Source: Chloroflexota bacterium
Lineage (GTDB): Bacteria; Chloroflexota; Limnocylindria; QHBO01
Reading direction: 5' to 3'
Assembly (NCBI GenBank): GCA_003243965.1
Contig: QHBO01000022.1
Span: 1 to 58,665 of the forward strand
DNA length: 58,665 nucleotides
Shown: positions 1-8,357 of the stretch, piece by piece
Layout of the letters: each line of letters opens with the position of its first letter
Position numbering within the stretch: position 1 is the first letter of the stretch
Notes under the pieces: generated by a model
Databases searched by the model: none
Told to the model about the DNA's origin: nothing
The model's input: the letters and a program-made list of their open reading frames with translations, nothing else
Made by a program: the position numbers and the translations under genes

Positions 1-1
1 C

Positions 2-607
2 AACAACAACTGGTTCGCGGCCTGGGCCTACTGGCAGCTTCGCTACCAGGGGCTCGACACGCCGAGGCTCCTCGACGGCGGCCGCAGGAAGGTCGAATCG
101 GAAGGTCTGCCGCTGACGAGCGAGGCAGCGGCGCTCGTGCCCGGCACGGTCACGCTTCCGAGTGTGACCCGCGAGGAGCTGCGTGCGTATCGGGACCAGG
201 TGCTGGACGGCATCGGCTCGCCGGACCGAGGCCTGATCGACGTCCGGTCGCCGGAGGAGTTCAGCGGAGAGCTCGCCGCGCCCGCCCATCTCCCCCAGGA
301 GGCGGCGCAGCGGCGGGGCCACATCCCGGGCGCGATCAACGTTCCGTGGTCAAGCACGGTGCGCGAGGACGGTACCTTCAAGTCGCTCGAGGAGCTCGCT
401 GCCCTGTACGCGTCCCGCGGCATCCGTGGCGACCAGGAGGTGGTCGCGTACTGCCGCATCGGCGAGCGATCGAGCCACACCTGGTTCGTGCTGAAGGAGC
501 TGCTGGGGTACCCGAACGTTCGCAACTACGACGGCTCGTGGACCGAATACGGCTCACTCGTCGGCGTCCCGATCGAGACCGGCACCGGAAACGGCCAGCG
601 CAATTGA
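2..607 (+). CDS. Rhodanese-family sulfurtransferase, 5' truncated by window edge
   Basis: This is the C-terminal part of a two-domain thiosulfate/3-mercaptopyruvate sulfurtransferase, which moves sulfane sulfur from a donor to a thiophilic acceptor through a cysteine persulfide. The frame is open from base 2 and begins with NNNWFAAWAYWQLRYQG, typical of the linker and helix between the tandem rhodanese domains. The C-terminal domain contains LIDVRSPEEF and the active-site loop CRIGERSSHTW, whose cysteine is the expected sulfur carrier. The stop overlaps the TTG start of the next gene, so the two are probably translationally coupled. The family call is firm; the physiological acceptor cannot be told from sequence. 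Confidence 0.9.
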   Translation, partial: NNNWFAAWAYWQLRYQGLDTPRLLDGGRRKVESEGLPLTSEAAALVPGTVTLPSVTREELRAYRDQVLDGIGSPDRGLIDVRSPEEFSGELAAPAHLPQEAAQRRGHIPGAINVPWSSTVREDGTFKSLEELAALYASRGIRGDQEVVAYCRIGERSSHTWFVLKELLGYPNVRNYDGSWTEYGSLVGVPIETGTGNGQRN

Positions 608-1065
608 CCGATCCGGCGACGGACGCGCCCGCCGACCAGGGGCTCGCGCTTGGCCCGGTTCCGGACGACATGCCGCCGCCCGACATCGCGCCACCCCAGG
701 TGGCCCGGCCGGGCGATCCGTTTGGCGCATTGCGGATCGTCCATTTCCTGGCTCGGGTACCGCGCAATCGGACGCTCCAATTGCGGGATGTGGTGACGGC
801 GCTGAATGCCGCATTCCTCGACTGGTCGTTCAGCGAGAAGGCGGTCCTCGCCGAGGTGGTGCAGCTCCAGGCGAACTGGGGGATCAGCTTCCACGGCGAG
901 GATCGCATCATCCTGGACCGCAACGAGCGGGGTCACACGCTGCTGGTCGTCGACTCGCAGAAGATGACCGCCTTCCTTGTCGGGGAGGCACGTCGGTTGG
1001 CTGCGGCGTGCGAGGATCAACTCCGCAGTTTCAGCCTCCGCGAGGGTGCCAGCCCGGACTGGTGA
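604..1065 (+). CDS. Conserved hypothetical protein coupled to the rhodanese
   Basis: I do not recognise the family. The reading frame starts with TTG at 604, overlapping the rhodanese stop (TTGA); an in-frame ATG at 670 is the alternative start. The 153-aa product has a proline- and aspartate-rich N-terminus of about 40 residues, then a compact mixed region with FLARVPRNRTLQL and WGISFHGEDRIILDR. No signal peptide or membrane segment is visible. The coupled position suggests it works with, or is at least co-expressed with, the sulfurtransferase, but no function can be assigned. Confidence 0.7.
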   Translation: MTDPATDAPADQGLALGPVPDDMPPPDIAPPQVARPGDPFGALRIVHFLARVPRNRTLQLRDVVTALNAAFLDWSFSEKAVLAEVVQLQANWGISFHGEDRIILDRNERGHTLLVVDSQKMTAFLVGEARRLAAACEDQLRSFSLREGASPDW

Positions 1066-1103
1066 GCGCTGGCCTGATCCTGACGGCGATCGGCACCGCT
1101 GGC

Positions 1104-2054
1104 TCAGACTCGGTCCGAGGTTCCCGCCTGACCGATGCTCGCGCCGGCCGCAGCCGTATCGGTCTGCCCAGGGTGTGAGCCAACCTCGGCCTTGCCGATC
1201 GGTAGGGGCACCCGGCGCGGCCTGGGACGGAACGGAGACGTCTCAGCCACGACCGGACCGTTGGTCTCTGTCAGCTTCCCTCCGCGGTACGCCTCCCAGA
1301 CCGCCATGACGCTGTCTCGATGCGGGCGAATGCGGCAGTGCTCGTCGCGGTTGCCCATCTCGTCGCAGTAGCCGAGCGGCACACACTTCGGTGCCAGGAA
1401 GCTGCCGAAGAAGGGGGAGACGCGGAAGATCTCGTGCCGAATCTGCTTGAACAGCTGCCGGATCTCCCACTGGGCCATGGTGCACAGCCGAAGGCCACTC
1501 ATGTGGATCAGCTGCCGCAGGTTGACGGTCATGATCAGGTTGGTCTGCATTGCGTTGGGGAAGATGAAGCGCGCGTCTTCTGCCGGCACCTCTGCCTGGA
1601 GGAGCTGAGCGTAGAGATCGAGATTGGCGTCGACCGCCTGCTGAAAGCGCTCCGCCAGCGCGTCCGGAAGGTCTCCCTTGACGATGGAGTCGGGGACGGT
1701 GTAGTTGTCGCGCTTCTTGAAGCTGACGTAGCGCTGCGACTGCTGGTCGAACGCCGTGCCTGCTCGATGCCGCACCAACTGGTGGCTCAGCGTTCGCGTC
1801 ACGCCGCTGATGGCGAACGTGAAGTTCACGTGCTCGATGGTGCTTCCGTGCCCGGATTCCATCACCTTGCGCACCAGGCCCTGCTGCTTCTCGTCGGCCA
1901 CCTGGCGGCTGACCGCCCTGTCCCAGATCTGCTCCGGCACCTGCTCGGAGTAGCAGGTCCGGCAGGCGGTGTAGATGATCGGCAGGTAGTACTCCTCGAC
2001 GATCTCGCGTGTCGGGAAGATCAGCTTGGCGGAGACGGCGGTGGATGCGGTCAC
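1104..2054 (-). CDS. thyX: Flavin-dependent thymidylate synthase ThyX
   Basis: Makes dTMP from dUMP using methylene-tetrahydrofolate, FAD and NADPH. The 316-aa product carries ESGHGSTIEHVNFTF and the ThyX motif as RHRAGTAFDQQSQRY. The spacing from RHR to the conserved serine is eight residues, whereas the textbook motif is RHRX7S; this may be a subfamily feature. The C-terminus extends about 40 residues past the usual fold with a basic, proline-rich tail of low complexity. The start is GTG at 2054, nine bases after a TACACT -10 box (2064-2069), so the mRNA has almost no leader. Two perfect DnaA boxes lie just upstream. ThyX depends on FolD-type chemistry for its folate; folD is at 40.6 kb. 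Confidence 0.95.
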   Translation of the reverse strand: MTASTAVSAKLIFPTREIVEEYYLPIIYTACRTCYSEQVPEQIWDRAVSRQVADEKQQGLVRKVMESGHGSTIEHVNFTFAISGVTRTLSHQLVRHRAGTAFDQQSQRYVSFKKRDNYTVPDSIVKGDLPDALAERFQQAVDANLDLYAQLLQAEVPAEDARFIFPNAMQTNLIMTVNLRQLIHMSGLRLCTMAQWEIRQLFKQIRHEIFRVSPFFGSFLAPKCVPLGYCDEMGNRDEHCRIRPHRDSVMAVWEAYRGGKLTETNGPVVAETSPFRPRPRRVPLPIGKAEVGSHPGQTDTAAAGASIGQAGTSDRV

Positions 2055-2063
2055 GGAAGGCTC

Positions 2064-2125
2064 AGTGTAGCGCGGCTGCGGTCCGCTGCGGTCGGGTTAT
2101 CCACAACATGTGGGGGTGTGGATAA
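2064..2125 (-). promoter_or_regulatory. thyX promoter with a head-to-head pair of perfect DnaA boxes
   Basis: TTATCCACA at 2097-2105 and its exact reverse complement TGTGGATAA at 2117-2125 are separated by 11 bases. Both match the DnaA-box consensus in all nine positions. On the minus strand they lie directly upstream of the thyX -10 box TACACT (complement of 2064-2069), centred roughly 55 bases before the expected transcription start. A second inverted repeat, CACAACATG (2102-2110) with CATGTTGTG (2139-2147), overlaps the left box. That DnaA regulates thyX is an inference from the position. Confidence 0.7.
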
Positions 2126-2157
2126 ACACGGAGCCGCGCATGTTGTGTAGTGAGCCG

Positions 2158-3669
2158 TCAGGCGGAGCCCTGGTCGTCTCCCTGCACCGATGGCGATCCG
2201 TCGCGGCGTTCCTCGAGGCGAGCCAACCCGTGATTCCGGTCGAAGGCGATCCGATTGCCGCCGCCGGCACGCGCGGAGGCGAGCGCCTCGTCGGCCGCGG
2301 CGAGCAGCTCGTCATCGGAAATCTCGGTGCCGGGTCGCATCAGTGCGACGCCGATCGACACAGCGAGCTCGATCGGCCCGCCGTCGGTCTCGGTGCTGTG
2401 GGTGATGGCGCGCCGCCGGAGGACGTCGGCCAGGATCGTGGCGCCGCGCTCGTCGGTGTGCGGCAGGATGACCAGGAAGCTGTCGCCGCCCAGGCGTCCC
2501 AGCGCATCTGCGGCACGCATTCGGAGCCGCAGCCGCAGCCCCACGTCGTGCAGGACTGCGTCGCCGATGGCGATGCCGTGGCGGGCATTGAGGGCTGCGA
2601 AGCCGTCGAGGTCGACGAGCACGATCGCCAGCGGGTGCGAGTAGCGCCGACACTCTGCAACCTCGATCCGCAGGCGGTCCAGCACCGCCCGCCGGCTCAG
2701 CACGCCGGTCAGCTGATCGATGCTCGCCGCGACCGCCAGCTCTTCGCGCTGGAGCTCGATGGTGCGCCGCGCGCGAATCAGATCTTCGAGGGTGCCGCGA
2801 AGCTCGCGCGAGAGGCGCGCCGCGTCGCTCTCTTCGTCGATGACCGCGTCCGCGGCGTCGACGGTGTCGGCGGCGCGCTGGCTTCCCATCTGCACCGCCC
2901 CGCGGTCGGTGGGGAGAGCCGGCCGCGCATCACCGTCGACGACCGGTGCACGGCGCGGCATGCCGGCCGCCATGACCAGGCAGCCGGCGGCCAGTGTCCC
3001 GAACGCGACGGCCAGGTCCAGGCTGTTCGCCCGGGCGAGGGTCACGATTCCCAGTCCGACCCCGAGCAGCCCGGCGGGCATCGGGTCGTCGCCGCCGAGG
3101 ATCGCAAGCGCCATGGTGGCCGCGAACAGCACGACCGCGGCCGCCTCGAGCGCGGCCGCCGGTGTCGGTGGCAGCGACCCGGCCCGCAGGAGGAGCGCGG
3201 CGCCGAGTCCCAGCTCCGCGGCGAGGAACACCCCGGCCAGCGCGAGCAGCCGCCCGCGGCGCGTCTCGATGCGCATGCCGCGCAGCGATGCGATGCCGGC
3301 GGCCAGCAGGATGCCCGCCGCGGCGAACCCACCGATCGCCAGGCCTCCGGTCGGGAGGGTCGGGGTGGCGACCGTGCCTGGCCCCGTCGCCTCTGCCGCG
3401 AACGCGGCCGCAAGCACGCCCATCGCGGCCGCCACGAGCAGGAAGCGAAGCGAGCCGGTCCGCAGACCGTCCGCGGCTGCGACCATCATGGCCAGCGTGG
3501 CGCACGCGGCGGTGATCAGCGCGGCGGTCGGACCGATCCAGCTCGATGGGCCGCTCAGCACCAGGGCCGGGTAGAGCCGGAGAAGGCCCAGCGCAAGGAG
3601 CGGCAGCGCGAGTAAGAAGAGGCGGCTCGCGAGGGCGGTGAAGAGCGCCATCGGGCGTGTCCTGTCCAT
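2158..3669 (-). CDS. Membrane-anchored GGDEF-domain protein with degenerate GGDSF site
   Basis: The first 240 residues or so form about seven to eight hydrophobic segments, so this is an integral membrane sensor. A short helical linker (ELRGTLEDLIRARRTIELQREEL) leads to a C-terminal GGDEF domain with the usual opening SIDQLTGVLSRRAVLDRL and the DLDGFAALN segment. The signature loop reads RLGGDSFLV: the fourth residue, normally glutamate and part of the metal site, is serine. The domain may therefore be inactive and act as a GTP or c-di-GMP sensor, or be weakly active. Length is 503 aa from ATG 3669; a later ATG at 3651 is possible. Confidence 0.85.
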   Translation of the reverse strand: MDRTRPMALFTALASRLFLLALPLLALGLLRLYPALVLSGPSSWIGPTAALITAACATLAMMVAAADGLRTGSLRFLLVAAAMGVLAAAFAAEATGPGTVATPTLPTGGLAIGGFAAAGILLAAGIASLRGMRIETRRGRLLALAGVFLAAELGLGAALLLRAGSLPPTPAAALEAAAVVLFAATMALAILGGDDPMPAGLLGVGLGIVTLARANSLDLAVAFGTLAAGCLVMAAGMPRRAPVVDGDARPALPTDRGAVQMGSQRAADTVDAADAVIDEESDAARLSRELRGTLEDLIRARRTIELQREELAVAASIDQLTGVLSRRAVLDRLRIEVAECRRYSHPLAIVLVDLDGFAALNARHGIAIGDAVLHDVGLRLRLRMRAADALGRLGGDSFLVILPHTDERGATILADVLRRRAITHSTETDGGPIELAVSIGVALMRPGTEISDDELLAAADEALASARAGGGNRIAFDRNHGLARLEERRDGSPSVQGDDQGSA

Positions 3670-3766
3670 CGGTTCCGGGCTGCAGGGGCACACAGAGTCT
3701 CGGAATCCCGGGGGTCGGACGGCAATAGTACGAAGGGGCGCGGATGGCCGCCGCCGTCGGCCTGCC

Positions 3767-3772
3767 TATACT
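3767..3772 (+). promoter_or_regulatory. -10 box TATACT, leaderless start
   Basis: TATACT lies seven bases before an in-frame GTG at 3780. This spacing matches other genes in the window with TANNNT close to the start codon, and is the reason the next gene is started at 3780 rather than at the upstream ATG 3744 or the downstream ATG 3810. Confidence 0.5.
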
Positions 3773-3779
3773 CGCCGCC

Positions 3780-4136
3780 GTGGCCAATCCCGGCTCGCGA
3801 CCAACGGTCATGTCGCGTGCCCGCTTCCTTTCGGAGACCGATCAGCTGATCGCGATCGGCGAGTCGCTCTCCGATCGGCCCGACTGGGACACGTTCCGTA
3901 CGTGGCTGATGGACTCGGACCGGCTGCTGGAGCAGGTCTGGGGGCGGATGGACCGATACCATCTGGCTTGGCTCAACGTCGGCCGCGACAGCCAGGCGCC
4001 GGGGTCACGCCTCGACGACGAGGGCCAGCGGCGCTTCGTGGCCGCGATGGCGGATGCCAAGCTCGCGGTGCTGCGCACGATGCGGGCGAGCGTGCAGCGA
4101 CAGGGCTGGCGAACTCTGAGCGAGGAGGAGGAATGA
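3780..4136 (+). CDS. Small hypothetical protein coupled to PIG-L deacetylase
   Basis: A 118-aa soluble, helix-rich protein with no family I can name. Visible features are an acidic and arginine-rich composition with ETDQLIAIGESLSDRPDWDTF and the C-terminal LRTMRASVQRQGWRTL followed by four glutamates. The run of GAG/GAA codons at its end doubles as a strong ribosome binding site (GAGGAGGAG) for the next gene, whose ATG overlaps this stop (ATGA). Coupling to a deacetylase suggests a shared pathway, but no role can be stated. Confidence 0.65.
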   Translation: MANPGSRPTVMSRARFLSETDQLIAIGESLSDRPDWDTFRTWLMDSDRLLEQVWGRMDRYHLAWLNVGRDSQAPGSRLDDEGQRRFVAAMADAKLAVLRTMRASVQRQGWRTLSEEEE

Positions 4137-4855
4137 TCGACGAGGGGATCGGTGGCCTTGCCGCCATCCTGGCCCACCCCGACGACGAGAGCTTCAGCTG
4201 CGCGGGCGCGCTGGCCCTCGCCCGCGACGCGGGGCGGACGACGCGGCTCCTGGTCGCTACGCTGGGTGAGGCGGGCAATCCGGAGGGAGTTGCGGACCCG
4301 CTGCTCGGTGAGATGCGCGAGGACGAGCTGCGCTGCGCCGCGGAACGGATCGGGCTGGACGAGGTCACGCTGCTCGACGGTTACCCCGACGGCGGAGTGG
4401 CGGAGCAGCCGTTCGAGCGCCTGGTGAGCGACATCGCCGCGTGGCTCTCCGACCGCCGCCCCGACGCGGTGGTGACGTTCGGCGCGCACGGCGTCACCGG
4501 CAACCGCGATCACATCATCGTGGGCAGCGCCACCCGGTGGGCCGTGGAGCGCCTCGCGGAAGCTGGGATCGCGCCGAATGCGGTGTACGTCGTCTCTCCG
4601 GTGTTCGGCCCCACCGCGAATCGGTTCGACCTCTCACCGGAGGAGCAGGGGGCCACCCATCGGATCGACGTCACCGCGGTTATCGGTCGCAAGATCACCG
4701 CGCTCGAGTGCCACGCCAGCCAGACCGACGCGGCGGAGGCGATTCGGGACATCCGCGCGGCGCTCGATGCGGACGGCCTGATCTTCGAGGGCTACACGCG
4801 GGTCCGGCCCCCGGTCCCGCCGCCGCATCCGAATTTCGGGACGCGGCTCCTGTAG
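4133..4855 (+). CDS. PIG-L/LmbE-family deacetylase
   Basis: A 240-aa zinc-dependent N-deacetylase of the LmbE/PIG-L family, the fold used by MshB, BshB and GlcNAc-PI deacetylase. The metal motif HPDDE is present near residue 15 (AILAHPDDESF) and the second metal-ligand region reads GVTGNRDHIIVG. Substrates in the family are N-acetyl sugars or related amides; nothing here fixes the substrate, and no mycothiol or bacillithiol partner gene is adjacent. It overlaps the preceding small gene by four bases and has a strong GAGGAGGAG ribosome binding site. Confidence 0.85.
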   Translation: MIDEGIGGLAAILAHPDDESFSCAGALALARDAGRTTRLLVATLGEAGNPEGVADPLLGEMREDELRCAAERIGLDEVTLLDGYPDGGVAEQPFERLVSDIAAWLSDRRPDAVVTFGAHGVTGNRDHIIVGSATRWAVERLAEAGIAPNAVYVVSPVFGPTANRFDLSPEEQGATHRIDVTAVIGRKITALECHASQTDAAEAIRDIRAALDADGLIFEGYTRVRPPVPPPHPNFGTRLL

Positions 4856-4897
4856 CCGGCCATGGGACCCGTGTGAGGGTCAGCGCGGAGGGGCTGC

Positions 4898-4903
4898 TAG
4901 ACT
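4898..4903 (+). promoter_or_regulatory. -10 box TAGACT, leaderless start
   Basis: TAGACT ends seven bases before the ATG at 4911, with no Shine-Dalgarno sequence between them. Transcription would begin at or within a base or two of the start codon. Confidence 0.55.
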
Positions 4904-4910
4904 CACCGAC

Positions 4911-5201
4911 ATGACCATCGACCAGAACCTCGGCAAGGTTGACGAGGTGATGACCGCGCTCTACGACATCTTCGATCCGGAGATCGGGATGAGCATCGTT
5001 GACCTCGACCTGATCAAGAACGTCGAGATCGGTGCCGACGGCGCACCGACCGAGATCAAGATGGTGCTCACCACCCCCTTCTGCCCGTGGGCCGGCGACC
5101 TGATCCAGAGCGTCAAGCAGAAGACGGAGGATGTGGTGGGGCCGCCGGTCAAGGTCACGCTCCTCGCCGACCGCTGGGAGCCGCCTCCGGGCCTGTTCTA
5201 G
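4911..5201 (+). CDS. DUF59/MIP18-family metal-sulfur cluster assembly factor
   Basis: A 96-aa single-domain protein of the DUF59 family (related to SufT and the N-terminal part of Mrp/ApbC), associated with Fe-S cluster assembly or transfer. Hallmarks are EVMTALYDIFDPEIGMSIVDLDL at the N-terminus and the conserved TTPFCPWAG segment, whose cysteine is the likely metal or cluster ligand. It stands alone between a deacetylase and a response regulator; no suf genes are in the window. Family call is firm, precise client proteins unknown. Confidence 0.85.
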   Translation: MTIDQNLGKVDEVMTALYDIFDPEIGMSIVDLDLIKNVEIGADGAPTEIKMVLTTPFCPWAGDLIQSVKQKTEDVVGPPVKVTLLADRWEPPPGLF

Positions 5202-5242
5202 GCCGCGCCTGCTTCGCTCGGCGCGGCCGGTGACGCACCGCC

Positions 5243-5644
5243 TCAGTCGGCGTTCTCGCGCTCGGTCTCGATCACCTTGCGCACCGTGTCCTCGAGCTGG
5301 CTGATGGTGAATGGCTTGAGCACCAGCGCGATGCGCTGTTGGAGCAGATAACCTTCCGCATCGGCGGCCGCCTGGACCGAGGCGGTGCAGGCGATGATCG
5401 GGATCCGCTCCGTTGAGCGGTTCATGCGCATCTTCTGCAGCAGCTGCCAACCTGTCTTCTCACCCGGCCCGAAGATGAAGTCGGCGATCACCAGGTCGGG
5501 CTTGAGCTCCTCGATCCGGGTCAGCTCGTCCGGTGCGTAGCTCATCAGGATGACATGGTGGCCGAGGTCGGTCAGGATCGTCTCGAAGAGCTCGAGGATC
5601 TCCTGGGTGTCGTTGATGACGAGGATGCGCTTGCCTTCTGTCAC
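5243..5644 (-). CDS. Stand-alone response-regulator receiver domain
   Basis: A 133-aa CheY-like receiver with no output domain. KRILVINDTQEILELF gives the first strand and acidic pocket, the phosphoacceptor aspartate is in PDLVIADFIFG, and the switch lysine is in LVLKPFTISQLE. GTG at 5644 is the best start because it begins right before the first beta strand. Such proteins relay phosphate or bind a target by themselves; no histidine kinase is encoded nearby. It is divergent from the adenosyltransferase with a 41-base gap. Confidence 0.85.
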   Translation of the reverse strand: MTEGKRILVINDTQEILELFETILTDLGHHVILMSYAPDELTRIEELKPDLVIADFIFGPGEKTGWQLLQKMRMNRSTERIPIIACTASVQAAADAEGYLLQQRIALVLKPFTISQLEDTVRKVIETERENAD

Positions 5645-5673
5645 GCGGGTCCGTCTTGCACGCGCCGTGCCGC

Positions 5674-5679
5674 TACCAT
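5674..5679 (+). promoter_or_regulatory. -10 box TACCAT, leaderless start
   Basis: TACCAT is followed by CGGTCG and then the ATG at 5686, so six bases separate the box from the start codon. The box overlaps a copy of the recurrent word CATCGGTC. Confidence 0.5.
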
Positions 5680-5685
5680 CGGTCG

Positions 5686-6267
5686 ATGCGGATCTACACC
5701 CGCAAGGGCGACGCGGGAACCACCGGTCTGCTGTACGGCGGCGATCGGATCTCCAAGGCCGACCTGCGCGCCGATGCGTATGGCACGACCGATGAGGCCG
5801 TCTCTGCGCTCGGATTGGCGCGGGCCTACCTCGGTGCACAGCATCCGCTGTCGGAGCTCGTGATGCGACTCCAGCGAGAGCTGTTCGTGGTCGGTGCGGA
5901 GCTCGCCACGCACGTCGAGCGCCGGTCGCGGCTGACCGATGGCACGACGCGCGTTGCCGCTCCGATGGTGACCGCCTTGGAAACGGAGATCGATCGGCTC
6001 GAGGCACAGCATCCGATGCCCGTCGAGTTCGTGATCCCCGGCGAGAGCCCGGCGGGCGCGGCGCTCGATCTGGCCCGCACCACCGTCCGTCGTGCTGAGC
6101 GACGCGCCGTGGCGCTGGCCGATGCCGGGGCGCTTCCCGACTCGCAGGTGGTCCCCTATCTCAACCGGCTCGCGGACCTGCTGTTCGTGGCCGCGCGCGT
6201 CGCGGACGGCGGCTTTCGGCCGCTGCGAAGCGGAGATGGCTCTCCGGTCGCCGATGCGGAATCCTGA
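5686..6267 (+). CDS. PduO-type ATP:cob(I)alamin adenosyltransferase
   Basis: Converts cob(I)alamin and ATP to adenosylcobalamin. The 193-aa product begins MRIYTRKGDAGTTGLLYGG, the ATP-binding N-terminus of the PduO/MMAB family, and ends with the helix PYLNRLADLLFVAARVA, the conserved cobalamin-side motif. ATG 5686 is chosen because it starts exactly at the family's N-terminus and lies six bases after a -10 box. No B12-dependent enzyme is encoded in the window, so its client (such as a mutase or ribonucleotide reductase) is elsewhere. Confidence 0.93.
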   Translation: MRIYTRKGDAGTTGLLYGGDRISKADLRADAYGTTDEAVSALGLARAYLGAQHPLSELVMRLQRELFVVGAELATHVERRSRLTDGTTRVAAPMVTALETEIDRLEAQHPMPVEFVIPGESPAGAALDLARTTVRRAERRAVALADAGALPDSQVVPYLNRLADLLFVAARVADGGFRPLRSGDGSPVADAES

Positions 6268-6354
6268 GGCTGACCGGGTGCCAGTGCACGAATCCGCCGG
6301 CTGCGGCGCTAGAATCGCAGCGATCAGCCACCCCGCCCACCCGAGGAGCACCAG

Positions 6355-7797
6355 ATGACGCTCGCCGCCACTCGCAACCAGATGTTCATCGACGGCGCGT
6401 GGTCCGACGCGGCCACGGGCGAGACGACTCAAGTCCTGAATCCCGCGACTGAACAGGTCATCGGCGAGGTCCCAAAGGGCAGTGCCGATGACGTCGACCG
6501 CGCGGTGCGCGCGGCGCGCGCGGCATTCGAGGAGTGGTCGCTGACCACTCCGGGGGAGCGCAGCGCCGCTCTGCATCGGTTCGCGAACGCGATCGAGGAG
6601 CACGCTGACGAGCTGGCGACGATCGAGAGCCAGAACGTCGGCAAGCCGATGAGCGTTGCGAGCTTCGACGTCGAATTCAGCGTCGACAACATCCGCTTCT
6701 TTGCGGGCGCGGCCCGCGTGGTCGAAGGGCGGGCGGCCGGCGAGTACGTGAAGGGCTTCACCAGCATGATCCGGCGGGAGCCGGTCGGGGTCATCGGTCA
6801 AGTCGCCCCCTGGAACTATCCGCTGATGATGGCCATCTGGAAGCTCGGTCCGGCCCTGGCGGCGGGGAACACGGTGGTCCTCAAGCCGTCGTCGTGGACG
6901 CCGCTGAGCGCCCTCCGGCTGGCGGAGCTCGCCGCCGAGTCCTTTCCCCGCGGCGTGCTCAACGTGGTCACCGGCCCGGGCGCCGTCGTCGGACAGGCGC
7001 TCGTCACCCACCCGGGCGTCGACATGGTGTCGCTCACCGGCGACACCGCAACCGGGAAGCAGATCGCCGCCGCCGCCGCGCAGAGCGTGAAGCGCGTTCA
7101 CCTGGAGCTGGGCGGAAAGGCGCCGGTCCTCGTTTTCGACGACGCTGATCTGGATGCGGTCGCCCAGGGGGTCAGGCTCGCCGGCTTCTTCAATTCCGGA
7201 CAGGACTGCACGGCCGCGACCCGCATCATCGCCATGGCGCCGATCTACGAGAGGCTTCTCGAGGTGCTCCTCCCGAGCGTGAACTCGATCAAGGTCGCCG
7301 ACCCCGCGCAGGGTGACGAGATCGAGATGGGGCCGCTGGTCAGCGCCTCGCAGCGGGACCGGGTGTCGGGTTTCGTCGAGCGCGCGCGCGCCGGCGGCGG
7401 GGAGGTGGTCGCCGGAGGCGCCACTATCGACGGACGCGGCTTCTTCTACCGCCCGAGCGTGGTGACCAACGTCTCGCAGGACTCGGAGATCGTGCAGAAC
7501 GAGGTCTTTGGGCCGGTCGTCACGGTCCAGCACTTCACCGACGACGAGGAGGGGATCCGCTGGGCCAACGACGTGCCGTATGGCCTCGCGGCCTCGGTCT
7601 GGACGCGCGACATCAAGCGCGGGCTCAACGCCGCTCGGCGGCTCCGATATGGCACGGTCTGGATCAACGACCATCTGACCATGGCGTCCGAGATGCCGCA
7701 CGGCGGCTTTGGGCAATCCGGCTACGGCAAGGACATGAGCGCCTACTCGGTCGAGGACTACACCATCGTCAAGCACGTGATGGCCAAGATCACCTAG
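6355..7797 (+). CDS. Aldehyde dehydrogenase, gamma-aminobutyraldehyde/betaine-aldehyde type
   Basis: An NAD-dependent aldehyde dehydrogenase of 480 aa. [21 protein letters not shown], the catalytic glutamate in LELGGKAP and the catalytic cysteine in [14 protein letters not shown] are present; GQDCTA is typical of the PatD aminobutyraldehyde group. It would oxidise 4-aminobutyraldehyde from putrescine to GABA, which the aminotransferase at 13.3 kb could then use, but the exact substrate is inferred. It has a ribosome binding site (GAGGAG) and a TAGAAT -10 box about 40 bases upstream. Confidence 0.88.
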   Translation: MTLAATRNQMFIDGAWSDAATGETTQVLNPATEQVIGEVPKGSADDVDRAVRAARAAFEEWSLTTPGERSAALHRFANAIEEHADELATIESQNVGKPMSVASFDVEFSVDNIRFFAGAARVVEGRAAGEYVKGFTSMIRREPVGVIGQVAPWNYPLMMAIWKLGPALAAGNTVVLKPSSWTPLSALRLAELAAESFPRGVLNVVTGPGAVVGQALVTHPGVDMVSLTGDTATGKQIAAAAAQSVKRVHLELGGKAPVLVFDDADLDAVAQGVRLAGFFNSGQDCTAATRIIAMAPIYERLLEVLLPSVNSIKVADPAQGDEIEMGPLVSASQRDRVSGFVERARAGGGEVVAGGATIDGRGFFYRPSVVTNVSQDSEIVQNEVFGPVVTVQHFTDDEEGIRWANDVPYGLAASVWTRDIKRGLNAARRLRYGTVWINDHLTMASEMPHGGFGQSGYGKDMSAYSVEDYTIVKHVMAKIT

Positions 7798-7882
7798 ACC
7801 GATCCATCTCCCGGGGAGCTGATGGCGCCGGTGGCGGACCGCTTGGCTGGCGTCGCAAGGCCGCCGAGGATCTGGGGCCTGC

Positions 7883-7888
7883 TAGGAT
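7883..7888 (+). promoter_or_regulatory. -10 box TAGGAT, leaderless start
   Basis: TAGGAT is followed by seven bases and the ATG at 7896. No Shine-Dalgarno sequence is present, so a leaderless mRNA covering the DUF309 gene and fumC is likely. Confidence 0.55.
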
Positions 7889-7895
7889 CGGCCGA

Positions 7896-8357
7896 ATGGC
7901 CGAGCAGCCGGAAGCATCCATTCCCGCCGCCCGCGATCTGTGGGCGACGCAGCAGCGGGGTCGCACCGCGCCGATCGATGCTGCCGATGCCCGATCCCTG
8001 CTGCGCGAGGGAGTCGCGCTCTTCAACGGCGCGCGCTACTGGCACGCGCACGAGACCTGGGAGACGCTCTGGCGCGCGGCAGCGGAGGATGACCGAGCCT
8101 TCTATCAGGGCTTGATCCAGGTCGCGGCCGGCCTCCTCCACCTGCAGCGGCGTAACGCGCGGGGTGCGCGCGCCAAGCTCACGGAGGGCATTGCCAAGCT
8201 CGAGGGCTACATGCCCAGCCACCGGGGGATCGTGGTCACCGAGCTGGTGCGCGGAGTCCAGGGCATCCTCGCTGACCTCGAGTCCGGGTTCCTTCCATAC
8301 CTGATCCCGCCGGTGATCCGTTACGCGGACTTCGAGGAGCCCGACTTCACACGATGA
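7896..8357 (+). CDS. DUF309 family protein
   Basis: A 153-aa helical protein. The signature [18 protein letters not shown], then [23 protein letters not shown], is diagnostic of DUF309, an uncharacterised family with a conserved HE-xx-E that looks like a metal or ligand site. The stop overlaps the fumC start (ATGA), so it is the first gene of a two-gene unit with fumarase. No biochemical role is established for the family. Confidence 0.88.
   Translation: MAEQPEASIPAARDLWATQQRGRTAPIDAADARSLLREGVALFNGARYWHAHETWETLWRAAAEDDRAFYQGLIQVAAGLLHLQRRNARGARAKLTEGIAKLEGYMPSHRGIVVTELVRGVQGILADLESGFLPYLIPPVIRYADFEEPDFTR

Noticed and set aside
5641-7776. Long minus-strand frame of 711 codons opposite pruA-like and adenosyltransferase genes
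   Set aside because: Antisense shadow produced by high GC third positions; the plus strand carries well conserved enzymes and the minus translation has no recognisable domain. The same applies to long frames opposite fumC (8321-10234) and hutH (34097-36175).
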